A stretch of DNA of 64,000 bases from UBA1429 sp964482225 (lineage in GTDB: Bacteria; Chloroflexota; Anaerolineae; UBA1429): NCBI GenBank assembly GCA_964482225.1, contig CAYZWT010000010.1:1-64000 (forward strand), in the 5' to 3' direction. Each line of letters begins with the position of its first letter. The first letter of the stretch is position 1. The translations under genes were made by a program, and so were the position numbers. Of the stretch, positions 43,485-52,880 are shown in pieces. Below the pieces are notes generated by a model. It did no database searches. It was not told where the DNA came from and saw nothing but the letters and a program-made list of their open reading frames with translations.

Positions 43485-44379
43485 GCCACCTCGCATTGCG
43501 CCCCCAGTTGCCACGAAACGCGTCAGCGACACCTAGAACAACCGCGTCCCTCACAGGACGCCTAGCGCGCCATTTGGGGTTCAGGGTCCAGTTGGCAACC
43601 CAGATTGCATCACGGAGAAGGAGTCTAGCACGAGATGTCCAGGTCGAGCAAGACAGGGCAAGGAGATACATATTGCGCGTCATGTAGTATGCGGCCCTTA
43701 TGTAACGTTGATCCTCAGCTTCTGTCTCACGATGCCATACCCTCGCCGAAGGGGCAAATAGCACATGATATGCAGCCTTGCGCGCTCGCAGACACCAGTC
43801 TACTTCCTCCAGGTACATGAAGAACCTAGCATCAAGCATGCCCGCCGCCTCGATGCAGTCAGATGCGACCAGCATGGCACACCCCTTGATCGCCTCAACA
43901 GGCACCACATCCTTATCGACGCCAGCATCATGTTGGCCCGCACCTAGATGCTGCACCCCACGGTAGAAATCTACGCGCATCCCCGCCGACTGCACGCGGT
44001 CCGGCGTCTCGGCGTCCAGCACGAGGGGGCCAAGGATGCCCGCCCGCGGGTCGGCGGCCGCTGCGCGCACCAGCTCGCGCAGGCAAGCGGGATCCAGGGT
44101 CACATCGTTGTTGAGGATGAACAAATAGTCGGCGCCCTGTTCAAGCGCATGCCGGATGCCCGCGTTGTTGCCTCCGGCATAGCCCAAGTTCGCGCCCGTC
44201 TCCAGCAGCTCGACCTCTGGATATGCGGCGCCGATGCGGGCCACCGAGTCGTCGGTGGAGCCGTTGTCCACAACGAGGACGCGGTGCGGGTAGCCCTGCT
44301 GGGCCAACGAGGCCAAGCACGCCAGGGTATCGGGCGCGTTGTTCCAGTTCAGGACGATGGCGGTGACGCGGGGGGTCAT
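43474..44379 (-). CDS. GT2-family glycosyltransferase (rhamnosyltransferase-like)
   Basis: 301 aa from ATG 44379. TAIVLNWNNAPDTLACLASL, VVDNGSTDDS, NLGYAGGNNAGI, FILNNDVTLDP, FMYLEEVDWCLRARKAAY: matches the rhamnosyltransferase subgroup. The start overlaps the upstream stop (ATGA). GC content drops in the 3' half after about 43,940. Confidence 0.9.
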   Translation of the reverse strand: MTPRVTAIVLNWNNAPDTLACLASLAQQGYPHRVLVVDNGSTDDSVARIGAAYPEVELLETGANLGYAGGNNAGIRHALEQGADYLFILNNDVTLDPACLRELVRAAAADPRAGILGPLVLDAETPDRVQSAGMRVDFYRGVQHLGAGQHDAGVDKDVVPVEAIKGCAMLVASDCIEAAGMLDARFFMYLEEVDWCLRARKAAYHVLFAPSARVWHRETEAEDQRYIRAAYYMTRNMYLLALSCSTWTSRARLLLRDAIWVANWTLNPKWRARRPVRDAVVLGVADAFRGNWGRNARWHGE

Positions 44380-45623
44380 GACCTGGCCCCCGACACGATC
44401 TCGCTCAGCCACTCTTCGATCTCGTCCACCATGCGATCCAGGGTAAAGCGCTCTAGCACGGTCTTGCGCCCGGCCTTGACGATGCGCTCGTGCAACTCGG
44501 GCGATTCACGGAGCTGCACGATACGATCGGCCAGGGCCGAGGCATCTCCGGCGGGATACGTCAACGCGTTTGCGCCATCGCGCATGATCTCGATGCTGCC
44601 GCCGACTTCCGAGCCGATAACGGCCAACCCGGCAGCCATCGCTTCCACAATCGTCCGCCCAAAAGGCTCCTCCCAGATCGATGTGAATAGAAACAGATCG
44701 TGCCGTGCTAGCAGGGCAGGTATCTCATCTCTGGAAACGCTGCCGTGGAATACGATCTGCCCTAATACTCCATGCTGTGCGGCCAGCATGCGCAGGTGAG
44801 CCACGTAATCGGGGTGACCATCGCCTACCAACGCCAGATCGAGGCCCACCGCCGAGCCCCTGTCCTTGAGCAGGGCCAGCGCCTCAACGGCCGTGTGGAC
44901 ACCCTTGTGATCCGAGAGGCCACCAAAGTACAGCAGCCTGAGGGGCGCGCCACTACGCTTGGGACGAGGGCGCACCATGAACGGCTGCGGGTCAATCCCA
45001 TTGTAGATGACGCGCGCACCGTGGGGCAAAGCCCCGGCGGCGGCCAGCTTATTGGCCGTATACTCGCTGCAGCAGGTAACGTGCCCAAGCTGCAGTGCCT
45101 GGGACCGTCGCTCTTCTTCCAACTTGCGCAGCACCATGGGCCTGATGGCCGCCTTGGCTGCCTCCACCAGTGGGCGCCGCGCCGGCAGGCGCCAGTAAGC
45201 ATGGTGGATATCGGGCTCTATGAGCCAGTAGTCGGCGATGGCATAGGCGACCCGCTCTGGGCCCATCCAACGCTCGGCCCAGTAGGGCAAGGCGCGCGAT
45301 AGGTTCCACAAGCCCCAGACAAAGACGATGTCGGGCGCAAAGCTGTCAATCGTCTCCCGCAGGATAGCGAGGTTCTCCCGCTCCTTACGTGGCCTCGTCA
45401 GAAAGAACTCGAGGGGACGGTAATAGTCCATACGCGCCTGGAAATGGAGCGCGCGCGTGACCCCCTCCTCATGCACGGCCACGCCATCTAGGCCATAGCG
45501 GCTCGTGAGCACGTGTATTGTGTGCCCGCGCTGGCGCAGCGCCTCGGCTACCTCCTGACACCGTAGGGTGAGACCGCCCAAGGCATAGGGTGGGTAGCCG
45601 TGGCTGAGGAAGAGGATGCGCAT
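44376..45623 (-). CDS. GT4-type glycosyltransferase
   Basis: 415 aa. LFLSHGYPPYALGGLTLRCQEVA is the GT4 acceptor-side start, RVIYNGIDPQPFMV, LRLLYFGGLSDHKGVHTAVEAL, LALVGDGHPDYV, FTSIWEEPFGRTIVEAMAAGLAVIGSEVGGSIEI with both Glu of EX7E. Complete enzyme. Located between two GT2 genes. Confidence 0.9.
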   Translation of the reverse strand: MRILFLSHGYPPYALGGLTLRCQEVAEALRQRGHTIHVLTSRYGLDGVAVHEEGVTRALHFQARMDYYRPLEFFLTRPRKERENLAILRETIDSFAPDIVFVWGLWNLSRALPYWAERWMGPERVAYAIADYWLIEPDIHHAYWRLPARRPLVEAAKAAIRPMVLRKLEEERRSQALQLGHVTCCSEYTANKLAAAGALPHGARVIYNGIDPQPFMVRPRPKRSGAPLRLLYFGGLSDHKGVHTAVEALALLKDRGSAVGLDLALVGDGHPDYVAHLRMLAAQHGVLGQIVFHGSVSRDEIPALLARHDLFLFTSIWEEPFGRTIVEAMAAGLAVIGSEVGGSIEIMRDGANALTYPAGDASALADRIVQLRESPELHERIVKAGRKTVLERFTLDRMVDEIEEWLSEIVSGARS

Positions 45624-45625
45624 CG

Positions 45626-46861
45626 CTATCTGCCATCTACCGTGGTGCTGGGACGAAGGCGCGCAGCAGATCGGCGCAGCAGGGCGGCGACGCGCCTTCC
45701 TGCGCACAGCTTGAGGAAACGTCGTGTAACCGCGGGTTGGGTCGCCAACCGTGCGTCACACCGCAGGGCACGCAGCAGATGGCGACGGGCCAGCCCCCAG
45801 CGTCCTGACTGATCGGCCAGCATGGCCAGGGCCAGGCGCGCCTGGCCATAGGCGGCGGAACGGACCCCGGCCAGCGCCGCGCCACCTTCGGCAAAGAACT
45901 CGTCCAACCCGCTCAGCATGAGACCTGCATTTCGTTCCAGATCCAGCGATGCGGCCTGCCCACGGTAGCCCCGGGGCTGGTCCCAGCAGGCCAACTCATA
46001 GTGGGTCTCGGGCTCAGCCAGGACCAGCGGCCAGTACGCCGCGGCGCGCGCCAGCATGCCCCAGCCCTCCTCTGCCTGCCCCTGGGCGATGTACTGCAGG
46101 GCGGCCGAGCGGTGCGCCCAGGCGTAGGCCGCGCGCTGCTCGACAGCCCAAGTCGAGGGGTCGCCGGCCGGCGTGCCATAGTGCTTGGCCAACACGGCCA
46201 GGCGGTTGCGGTGCATGCGTTCCACAGCGGTGGACATGCTGCCAGAGACGAGGCGATAGCGCGCCAGCGGCTGGGGCAGCCCCGCCAGGTCGCCCCGCGC
46301 ACTGATGCGCAGCCAAAGGTCCCAGTCCTCGACGGAGGTCAGAGACTCATCAAAGCAGCCCGCCTTGCGGACGGCGGCGGTGCGCACGAGAAAAGCGTGC
46401 ACAGGAGCGAACCCTCCCCGCAGCAGCTTGCGACGGGTCTGCACCGGGTTCAGTGCCTGGCCGCCGGGCATGGGCAGGGCGCGCCCCGCCTCGTCTACAA
46501 AGAGGGCCCGCGTATAGACCCCCGCCCAGGCGGGGTGCGCGACTAGGGCCTGGACGCAGGTGTCCACGAAGCTCGGCGCCCAGGCATCGTCGGCATCGAG
46601 AAAGGCCAAATACTCGCCCCCGGCGGCGCGGATGCCGGCGTTACGGGCCGCCGAGAGACCCGCGTTCTGCTGGTGGATGCAGCGGATGCGGGCGTCAGCG
46701 GCGGCATGGCGCTCGGCTACGGCAGCGGTGTCGTCGGTGGAGCCGTCGTTGACGATAATGGCCTCCCAGTCGGCATAGGTCTGGGCCAGGACGCTGTCGA
46801 GCGCCTCGGGCAGGAAATGCCCGTGGTTGTAGCAAGGGATGATGATGGAGACGCTAGGCAT
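45626..46861 (-). CDS. GT2-family glycosyltransferase with C-terminal extension
   Basis: 411 aa. VSIIIPCYNHGHFLPEAL, VNDGSTDDTAAV, GLSAARNAGI, LAFLDADDAW, VEDWDLWLRI. The GT-A core of about 220 residues is followed by a 190-residue helical extension resembling TPR-like region (YIAQGQAEEGWGMLARAAAYWP). The same design recurs in the next two GT2 genes, so these three are paralogues, probably from local duplication. Confidence 0.9.
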   Translation of the reverse strand: MPSVSIIIPCYNHGHFLPEALDSVLAQTYADWEAIIVNDGSTDDTAAVAERHAAADARIRCIHQQNAGLSAARNAGIRAAGGEYLAFLDADDAWAPSFVDTCVQALVAHPAWAGVYTRALFVDEAGRALPMPGGQALNPVQTRRKLLRGGFAPVHAFLVRTAAVRKAGCFDESLTSVEDWDLWLRISARGDLAGLPQPLARYRLVSGSMSTAVERMHRNRLAVLAKHYGTPAGDPSTWAVEQRAAYAWAHRSAALQYIAQGQAEEGWGMLARAAAYWPLVLAEPETHYELACWDQPRGYRGQAASLDLERNAGLMLSGLDEFFAEGGAALAGVRSAAYGQARLALAMLADQSGRWGLARRHLLRALRCDARLATQPAVTRRFLKLCAGRRVAALLRRSAARLRPSTTVDGR

Positions 46862-48092
46862 GGCTTATCCCAGCTCTCACGATGCGCTTGAGGCTCTGCA
46901 CGGTTCTATAACCCAGGAAGGCTCGCCCCAGCCACGCAGACCAATCCGAATGCAGCAGAACCGGCGGCCAGGCCGCGAATGCCCGCGCCAGATAGCATCG
47001 AGCACGCCCCATGTCGCGCGCCACACCATAGGCGTGTCGCGCCAGGGCGGTGTAGGCGCAGGCATAGGCTCGCCCCCTTTGGGTGCTGCTATCCGATGAA
47101 GGGGTAGCGGTCTCGAACAGATTTGAGAGAGAACCCAGAACGGCATCTTCAGCGCGAGCCCAGTCCAGCCCATCCGCGGTCCCTGCCCTGATGCGCCCCT
47201 GGTGCGCACAGGCGATCTGGGTATACAGCTCCTGGTCAAACAGGTCCTCCGGATTGAGGCGGATCGCCCGTGCGAACGATGTTTTGGCATCCCGAGGGCG
47301 GTCTATCTGCCACGCGAGGACGGCAAACCGCGCGTGCTGTGTGGCATAGGCGCGCTCCTTGAGCGAGATGGCTCGCTCAGGAAGGTCCTCTCTCTGGTAG
47401 AAAGCGTCAAGCATCCTGAGGTGCGCGTCTCGGCGGCACTCCCAGGCAAGGTTCAGGTTCTCAGCGTGGATCCGATAGGACAAGAGCGGCTGCGGAATAC
47501 AAGTAAAGGTGCATCCAGAGGCAGCCCAGCGCAGCCAGAGTTCCCAGTCATCCAGACCGGGGGTATACAAGCCCCAACGCTCAAAGCAGGAGCGGCGCAC
47601 CAGAGCAGAAGAAGGCAGAATGGGGTATCCCATGATAAGGTCTTCGAGCAGGTTTCCGAAGCGAGGTTCGGGCGCTGGCGCCTTGGGCAGCATATCGCCC
47701 TGTGCGTCTATACAGTCATGCTGTACATACGCCACGTCAACCTCCGGATTTGAGCCCAAGTAACTTGCACATGCAGCCAGCATGTGCGGGTCGAGCACAT
47801 CGTCCGAATCCAGGCAGAGAACGTACGCCCCCTCTCGGGCGCGTATGCCTGTGTTGCGGGCGGCGGCGTTCCCCTGGTTGGACTGGGCCACTAACCCGAT
47901 CCGAGGGTCGGTGTATCGGCCAACAAAGCTTGCGACGTCTTCGTGCGACCCATCGTCCACAACGACAAGGCGCCAGTGCGTGTACGTCTGCGCAAGCACA
48001 CTCTGGATGGTGGCATCCAGGTACTTGAGGCGGTTGTATACGGGGATGATTACGTCCACCAGAGCAGGATGGGACCAGGTCATTGCCGACAT
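46854..48092 (-). CDS. GT2-family glycosyltransferase with C-terminal extension
   Basis: 412 aa; ATG 48092 or 48083. VDVIIPVYNRLKYLDATI, VVDDGSHEDVA, GNAAARNTGI, LCLDSDDVLDP, LDDWELWLRWA, then a helical extension (FARAIRLNPEDLF, ARCYLARAFAAWP). Paralogous to the genes at 45626 and 49498. Overlaps the downstream gene by 8 bp. Confidence 0.9.
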   Translation of the reverse strand: MSAMTWSHPALVDVIIPVYNRLKYLDATIQSVLAQTYTHWRLVVVDDGSHEDVASFVGRYTDPRIGLVAQSNQGNAAARNTGIRAREGAYVLCLDSDDVLDPHMLAACASYLGSNPEVDVAYVQHDCIDAQGDMLPKAPAPEPRFGNLLEDLIMGYPILPSSALVRRSCFERWGLYTPGLDDWELWLRWAASGCTFTCIPQPLLSYRIHAENLNLAWECRRDAHLRMLDAFYQREDLPERAISLKERAYATQHARFAVLAWQIDRPRDAKTSFARAIRLNPEDLFDQELYTQIACAHQGRIRAGTADGLDWARAEDAVLGSLSNLFETATPSSDSSTQRGRAYACAYTALARHAYGVARDMGRARCYLARAFAAWPPVLLHSDWSAWLGRAFLGYRTVQSLKRIVRAGISHA

Positions 48093-48094
48093 CC

Positions 48095-49501
48095 TCAGCG
48101 CCTGCCACGGGCCGTGACGAGCAACGCCACAATAACTAGCGCGCCTGCGGCACCGATGCCCAGGAGCAGTGGATCAGTCCGAGAAGTCGCAGGTTCCCCT
48201 GCGGTCGGTGCTGGCGGCGTCGCGGCGGTGAGCATGCTTTCCTCTCCAGAGTCGGCATTTCCGTTAACGGTGGACTTGGCCTCCTCCATCACTGGCGCCA
48301 AGGCATGGAAGGGACTGCGCGTTTCTGGGGTTTCGACCATGCCCAGGGCATAAAGCAGACGGACCGACGAGTCATACGCGACTAAATGTTGAAAGCGCCC
48401 CCGATGCGAAACCAGGTTGGTGTGCTCAATGAGGTTGCCGTAAGCAATTTCTTCCGGCTGCGACCACCGCTGCCCATCCCATACTACATGTACGGCATTG
48501 CCTGTGCCCGTGGCGATGTGCAAGGCCCCGGCGCTATCTACGGCGTATCGGGGAGCGCCTGTCTGTCCGCCGCCAAGGACCTTGGGCACGAACTCCTCCA
48601 CAGAGGACCACGTCTCTCCGCCATCACGCGACCACTGGTGGTAGCGGCCCCTCACCCCGGCTCTCCCGTTCCACAAGAGGTGGACCGTTCCATCCTGCAG
48701 GGCAGCCACGTTGGGCTGGGTGTGTCCCCCATCGGCGATCTCTAGCGCCGGCGACCAGGTCTGACCGCCGTCCCTCGACTGGGCGTAGTACAGTCCCACA
48801 CTCGGGACGCCTTCCGGCAGTCGTACCTCCTCCCACACCACGTGCAAGCGTCCACCAGGAGCGACAGCGATCTCGGGCATGGCCGAGGCCACCCCTGGGG
48901 CAGCAGCCGAGACAAGCACAGGGGTAGACCAGCTGATGCCCTCCTCCGAGCGCAGATAGTAGACACTCTCACCCCGCGCAGCATATGCCACATGCAAGAT
49001 GCCTATCTCGTCGGCGACGATCGCGGCGTTGAGGATCTGTCCAGCCTCTGGCAACTGGACCGTGTACCAGCTGCGGACATTACAGGCATTTGAGACTGTG
49101 GTTGCGCTGTAGTAGAGGGCCGCGTTGGGCCCCACCCACACCACATGAAGTCGACCCCACGCATCCACAGCATGCTGGGGCCAGAAAGAACGCCCTCCCT
49201 GAGGCGCCACAATGACATCAATCGGCTCTGACCAGAATGTACCATCGCCCTCGATGCAGTAGATGCCGTTCGTGTACGCTGGCGATTCTACACCCGGCAT
49301 CTGGTGGATCTCCCACAGTATGCGGATGCCATCTTGGTCGTCCGCAACAACGAATGGGCTGAACATGCGCGCCGTATCGCCCGTGTCGAACAGGACTAGC
49401 GGCTCGCTCCAGGTCACGCGGGGCGCTTGGGAGGCTCCGGAGGAGGCTACGCCAAAGAAAAGCACCAGACATAGAAGGGCTGTTCTTGCGCGCCTCATCA
49501 T
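48095..49501 (-). CDS. secreted, membrane-anchored sialidase-like beta-propeller
   Basis: 468 aa. Signal peptide (MMRRARTALLCLVLFFGVASSGASQA), then repeated BNR/Asp-box motifs SRDGGQTWS and SRDGGETWS with W-x-x-P blades (TWSEPLVLF, FWSEPIDVI, ISWSTPVLV, RWSQPEEIA), and a C-terminal helix LLLGIGAAGALVIVALLVTA with a short basic cytoplasmic end. The sialidase Arg triad is not clear, so activity is uncertain. Start overlaps the GT2 stop by ATGA. Likely displayed outside, perhaps binding or trimming the surface glycan. Confidence 0.82.
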   Translation of the reverse strand: MMRRARTALLCLVLFFGVASSGASQAPRVTWSEPLVLFDTGDTARMFSPFVVADDQDGIRILWEIHQMPGVESPAYTNGIYCIEGDGTFWSEPIDVIVAPQGGRSFWPQHAVDAWGRLHVVWVGPNAALYYSATTVSNACNVRSWYTVQLPEAGQILNAAIVADEIGILHVAYAARGESVYYLRSEEGISWSTPVLVSAAAPGVASAMPEIAVAPGGRLHVVWEEVRLPEGVPSVGLYYAQSRDGGQTWSPALEIADGGHTQPNVAALQDGTVHLLWNGRAGVRGRYHQWSRDGGETWSSVEEFVPKVLGGGQTGAPRYAVDSAGALHIATGTGNAVHVVWDGQRWSQPEEIAYGNLIEHTNLVSHRGRFQHLVAYDSSVRLLYALGMVETPETRSPFHALAPVMEEAKSTVNGNADSGEESMLTAATPPAPTAGEPATSRTDPLLLGIGAAGALVIVALLVTARGRR

Positions 49502-50754
49502 CGCCCTCTCTCCTCCAAGAGGCTCTGCGCCTTTCTGGCTGCTGTACCGCTGCGACGAGGCCGGAGCACGGCCCTGACGAGCCGCCAAGCTCTCGCGCCT
49601 AAGAGAGCCTGCCCCGATACCGAGATCAGACTGCGATCCATGCAGGCGGCTGGGCGGTAGTAGACAGCCCTGACGGCGGACGACAGAACGCGGGTGCGAT
49701 GGCCGTCTCCGTGGCCCAAGAGTGCCTGGGCTCGCCAGTAGGCGGCAGCCACAGCACCAGAGAAGGCCCGCTTGTTAGCAGCGCTGCCAGGCAGGGCCGA
49801 TACGACCGCCCTGATGAGATCAGAGCCCTCAGCCACGCTCTTGTCGTCAGCCTTTCCTCGTGCTCGAGAGCGAGCGATGGCATGCTCGACGATCAGCGAC
49901 GGCAACTCGGGGACTCGGGCCAGAAGGGGGTCAAGACGAGCGGCCTGACAGAGGGCATCGCGGCCATAGGAACCCTGTCCTTCGACATAGAGCGCCAACG
50001 CCCGACGCAGAATGTTCAGGGCCGCATGCCGCGACCACTGTGTCTGTTCTAGCTGAGCCGGGCTCATGCACTCGCGCATCCGGTACATCACCTGCACATG
50101 GGCGTGGCGCCACCGTGCGCGACGAGTGGTCTTGGCGTCTGGGTGGCGCCGATACAGTGCCAGGAGGTCTGCCGTAGACTCGAAGCGCGCCCCTGCGAAG
50201 GCAAGGCGCAACCACAGATCCCAGTCCTCGGCAGAGACGAGCGCTTCGCAGAACCCTCCCTCCTTGTCAAGCGCCGAGCGACGCGCCAGAACAGCATGCA
50301 GCGGGAAGGCGCTCCCAGCTATCAGCTCCCGAAGAGGATCTTCGCTGACATGACGGAACCAGTCAGGAGCAAAGAGATCGCACGAGACGTCGGTAAAGTA
50401 GCGGAAGCTGCAGTAGAGCACGTCGAGCTCAGGGTTCGCATCCAGTCTGGCCACCTGTTGTTGGAGCTTGGCAGGCAGGATCAGGTCGTCCGAATCCAGG
50501 AACTGGACGTAACGACCCGCGCTGCAACGTAGACCATGATTCCGGGCGGAGGCAGAGCCCCCGTTCTCCTGCCACTCGTAATGGATGCGGTCTCCATAGC
50601 GCTCGCGCAGTGCCTCGCCGGTGCCGTCGATGGAGCCATCGTCTATGACGATGATTTCGTAGTCGGTGTACGTCTGCGCCAGGACGCTGTCAATGGCCTC
50701 CTGCACGTAGGCGCGCCGGTTGTAGGTCGGGATGATCACGGAGACGGTGGGCAT
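49498..50754 (-). CDS. GT2-family glycosyltransferase with C-terminal extension
   Basis: 418 aa from ATG 50754. VSVIIPTYNRRAYVQEAI, VIDDGSIDGTGEAL, GSASARNHGL, VQFLDSDDLILP, SAEDWDLWLRLA, then a helical extension as in the two genes downstream. Its first 25 codons are duplicated at 51476-51555, on the other side of the toxin-antitoxin pair. Confidence 0.9.
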   Translation of the reverse strand: MPTVSVIIPTYNRRAYVQEAIDSVLAQTYTDYEIIVIDDGSIDGTGEALRERYGDRIHYEWQENGGSASARNHGLRCSAGRYVQFLDSDDLILPAKLQQQVARLDANPELDVLYCSFRYFTDVSCDLFAPDWFRHVSEDPLRELIAGSAFPLHAVLARRSALDKEGGFCEALVSAEDWDLWLRLAFAGARFESTADLLALYRRHPDAKTTRRARWRHAHVQVMYRMRECMSPAQLEQTQWSRHAALNILRRALALYVEGQGSYGRDALCQAARLDPLLARVPELPSLIVEHAIARSRARGKADDKSVAEGSDLIRAVVSALPGSAANKRAFSGAVAAAYWRAQALLGHGDGHRTRVLSSAVRAVYYRPAACMDRSLISVSGQALLGARAWRLVRAVLRPRRSGTAARKAQSLLEERGR

Positions 50755-50755
50755 A
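50676..50755. repeat. 80-bp direct repeat, copy A (GT2 5' end)
   Basis: 75 of 80 bases match 51476-51555, at an exact 800-bp offset, in the same orientation. This copy is the intact start of the GT2 gene. Confidence 0.9.
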
Positions 50756-50758
50756 CTG

Positions 50759-51178
50759 CTAGGCTCCCTGCGATCCGCTGCTCTGCAGGATGGCGGCGGG
50801 CGTCTGACGGCCGCGCTCCGTGCGGTCAAAGTCGCTATCCAGGCTTACGATGGTAAGCTGGTCGCGCTCGGCAAGAGCGTACTGATAGGCGTCGTCAAAG
50901 CCCAAGCCAAAGCGTTGTGACGGCTCGATGACAGAACTGAGCTCACCGGCGGTCAGCCCGAGCATGCCGACGCCCACCCGCGCCAGCACATCCTTCAGAA
51001 AGTGCCGCAAGACATCGTGCTGCTTCCGCCGCAAGAGAAGCAGTCCGATCGAGTGTAGGCCAAAGTCGGAGACAAAGAGCTCATGCTCGGAGGCCGACAG
51101 CAGGCGCTGCGCGTCTGCGGCGCGCTCTTGCCCCAGCAGCACCTCCAGAAAGATGTTGGTATCCAGCAGGAGCCTCAT
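50759..51178 (-). CDS. vapC: VapC-type PIN-domain toxin
   Basis: 139 aa. LLLDTNIFLEVLLGQ carries the first Asp, SVIEPSQRFGLGFDDAYQYALAE the next acidic pair, and LTIVSLDSDFDRT the last Asp, the Mg-binding set of PIN ribonucleases. ATGA overlap with the upstream antitoxin gene. It is positioned between two GT genes, in a locus that otherwise contains only glycan genes. Confidence 0.87.
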   Translation of the reverse strand: MRLLLDTNIFLEVLLGQERAADAQRLLSASEHELFVSDFGLHSIGLLLLRRKQHDVLRHFLKDVLARVGVGMLGLTAGELSSVIEPSQRFGLGFDDAYQYALAERDQLTIVSLDSDFDRTERGRQTPAAILQSSGSQGA

Positions 51179-51387
51179 GGCTCGATCATCCTCGATTCGG
51201 CAATCCTGTGCTGAAGCTCGACCGAGTCATGCTGGTCGCGCAGGTCTGCCAGGGCGCCCGCCCAGTCCAGGAGCGGCGCGCCCCGCGGCTTGCGGGCGCG
51301 CCGCTCCAGCAAGAACTCGACAAAGTCCCGAACCTCTTGGCGCAAATCGGGCGGCAGGCGATCCACCAGCTCCCTTAGGGTTTGCAT
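51175..51387 (-). CDS. DUF2281-like/VapB-type antitoxin
   Basis: 70 aa from ATG 51387 with AGAGGAGAG upstream. LRELVDRLPPDLRQEVRDFVEFLLERRA is the characteristic start of DUF2281-like antitoxins, followed by a toxin-binding tail with basic and hydrophobic residues. Coupled to vapC by ATGA overlap. Confidence 0.85.
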   Translation of the reverse strand: MQTLRELVDRLPPDLRQEVRDFVEFLLERRARKPRGAPLLDWAGALADLRDQHDSVELQHRIAESRMIEP

Positions 51388-51475
51388 CGCGCTCTCCTCT
51401 TTGGTGAGATCAGGAGTAAGCATGGCACGGTCTGCGACCATGGTACCACGGCTACGCGCCTGGGCCAATCTGGCC

Positions 51476-51555
51476 GCGCCAGGACTCTGTCAATGGCCTC
51501 CTGCACGTAGGCGCGCCGGTTGTGGGTTGGGATGATCACAGAGACGGTAGGCATA
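51476..51555 (-). pseudogene. GT2 gene 5' fragment, copy B of 80-bp repeat
   Basis: ATG at 51555 reads MPTVSVIIPTHNRRAYVQEA, the GT2 start, then DRVLARP, before continuing into unrelated sequence to a stop at 51375. 75 of 80 bases match the start of the intact GT2 gene at 50676-50755. The fragment lies directly downstream of the GT4 gene and could be a remnant of the original GT2 interrupted by the toxin-antitoxin insertion. Confidence 0.85.
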
Positions 51556-52876
51556 GTCTTCCGGCCATCTTTCGAAGTGCGGACGAGACACGATATCCGA
51601 CAAGGGCTTGCGCCGCAATGGACCACACGCCCCTGTTCTGAAGCCATGTCGGATCATTCCACACGCCAACGGGAAGATACCGACGCACCAGAGCGCTATC
51701 CTGATGGCCGTGAGCCGTAAAGGCCAGCCCCATGGCATGCGGACTCGCTCTGACCCGCTCGTACCGACGCACCCTGCGCACCAAGCTCCTGCGCGGGGAA
51801 TGCCGCCCTAGAGAGCGCAGTTGCGTCCCCAATTCATCGCTGTTCTTGCGCCAATCCAGATGCTGTAGCGCATACGCACGTGCCGCAGCCGCGTGCGCTG
51901 CCGCCAGATCAGGGTCGTCCACATAGGTCTGCATCGCCTCGACCAGCGCATCCTCAGAGCAGATGCTCTCGGGCCAGTAGTAGCCATCCTCCCGCTCCTG
52001 GTAGCGCTCTACATCGACAAGCACACCAGTGCGCCCATCTTGCACGAACTCGTTCATGGGCGCGCAGTCGGTGGTGATCACGGGCAAGCCGCAGGCTAGC
52101 GCCTCCGGAACGCTCAAGCCGATACCCTCCAGGCGAGTTGGGTAGACGTAAACGTCGCCTCGATGATAAAGACCTGGCGCACCGACAGTAGCCTCGATGA
52201 ACTCGATACGCGTATCGGCTCGAATGATCTCGGTGACGGGGCCATAGCGCTCCACGGGGACCTGGGAATGGATGGCGAGCCTGGCGGCACCAGTCACGTT
52301 CTGAAAGGCACGCACCAGGATGTCTGTCCCCTTGCGGAGGTTGACGCCGCCCATGCCCGCCGAGTGAAAGAACACGACCCCATCTTGGTCCTCCGGGCGC
52401 TCTTGTGGCTGGAACAGCCCGCAATCTGTGCCCCAGGGTATGTACAGGGCCTGAGGATGCTCGCCAAAGACGGAGTAGTGCCGACTCGTGTTGCACAGCA
52501 GGAAGTCGCACAGCTGGAAGAAGGGCACTGTCTCGTGCGTATAGTAGTCCACATAGGCACCGATGAGGGGCCCCAGTTTGCGCGCCTTCAGGATCACATC
52601 CCACTGCCGCTCCTCGTTGAAGATAATCACGTCCAAAGCGCGATCGCTGACCCATGCACGAAGATCAGACCACTCGATGGGCCCCAACTGCGGGTACCTG
52701 GGAATCTTGGCCCAAGTGACATAGGGAGCATCCCAGTGAGGATCCCCGATGGCCTGTTCCTCACCGCCGCGCGCATAGATGAAGACCGAGTGCTCGTCTG
52801 AGAGCGTCTCCAGATAGGCGCGGGAGACCATCGCGGCGCCGCGCTCAAACCAGGTGGTCACAATGCCGATGTTCAT
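51536..52876 (-). CDS. GT4-type glycosyltransferase
   Basis: 446 aa from ATG 52876. VTTWFERGAAMVSRAYLETL, LYIPWGTDCGLFQPQ, FHSAGMGGVNLRKGTDILVRAF, VYVYPTRLEGIGLSVPEALACGLPVITTDCAPMNEFV, a full GT-B donor site. The C-terminal 90 residues are a basic helical extension. Its 3' end overlaps the GT2 fragment by 20 bp. Confidence 0.88.
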   Translation of the reverse strand: MNIGIVTTWFERGAAMVSRAYLETLSDEHSVFIYARGGEEQAIGDPHWDAPYVTWAKIPRYPQLGPIEWSDLRAWVSDRALDVIIFNEERQWDVILKARKLGPLIGAYVDYYTHETVPFFQLCDFLLCNTSRHYSVFGEHPQALYIPWGTDCGLFQPQERPEDQDGVVFFHSAGMGGVNLRKGTDILVRAFQNVTGAARLAIHSQVPVERYGPVTEIIRADTRIEFIEATVGAPGLYHRGDVYVYPTRLEGIGLSVPEALACGLPVITTDCAPMNEFVQDGRTGVLVDVERYQEREDGYYWPESICSEDALVEAMQTYVDDPDLAAAHAAAARAYALQHLDWRKNSDELGTQLRSLGRHSPRRSLVRRVRRYERVRASPHAMGLAFTAHGHQDSALVRRYLPVGVWNDPTWLQNRGVWSIAAQALVGYRVSSALRKMAGRLCLPSL

Positions 52877-52880
52877 GACC

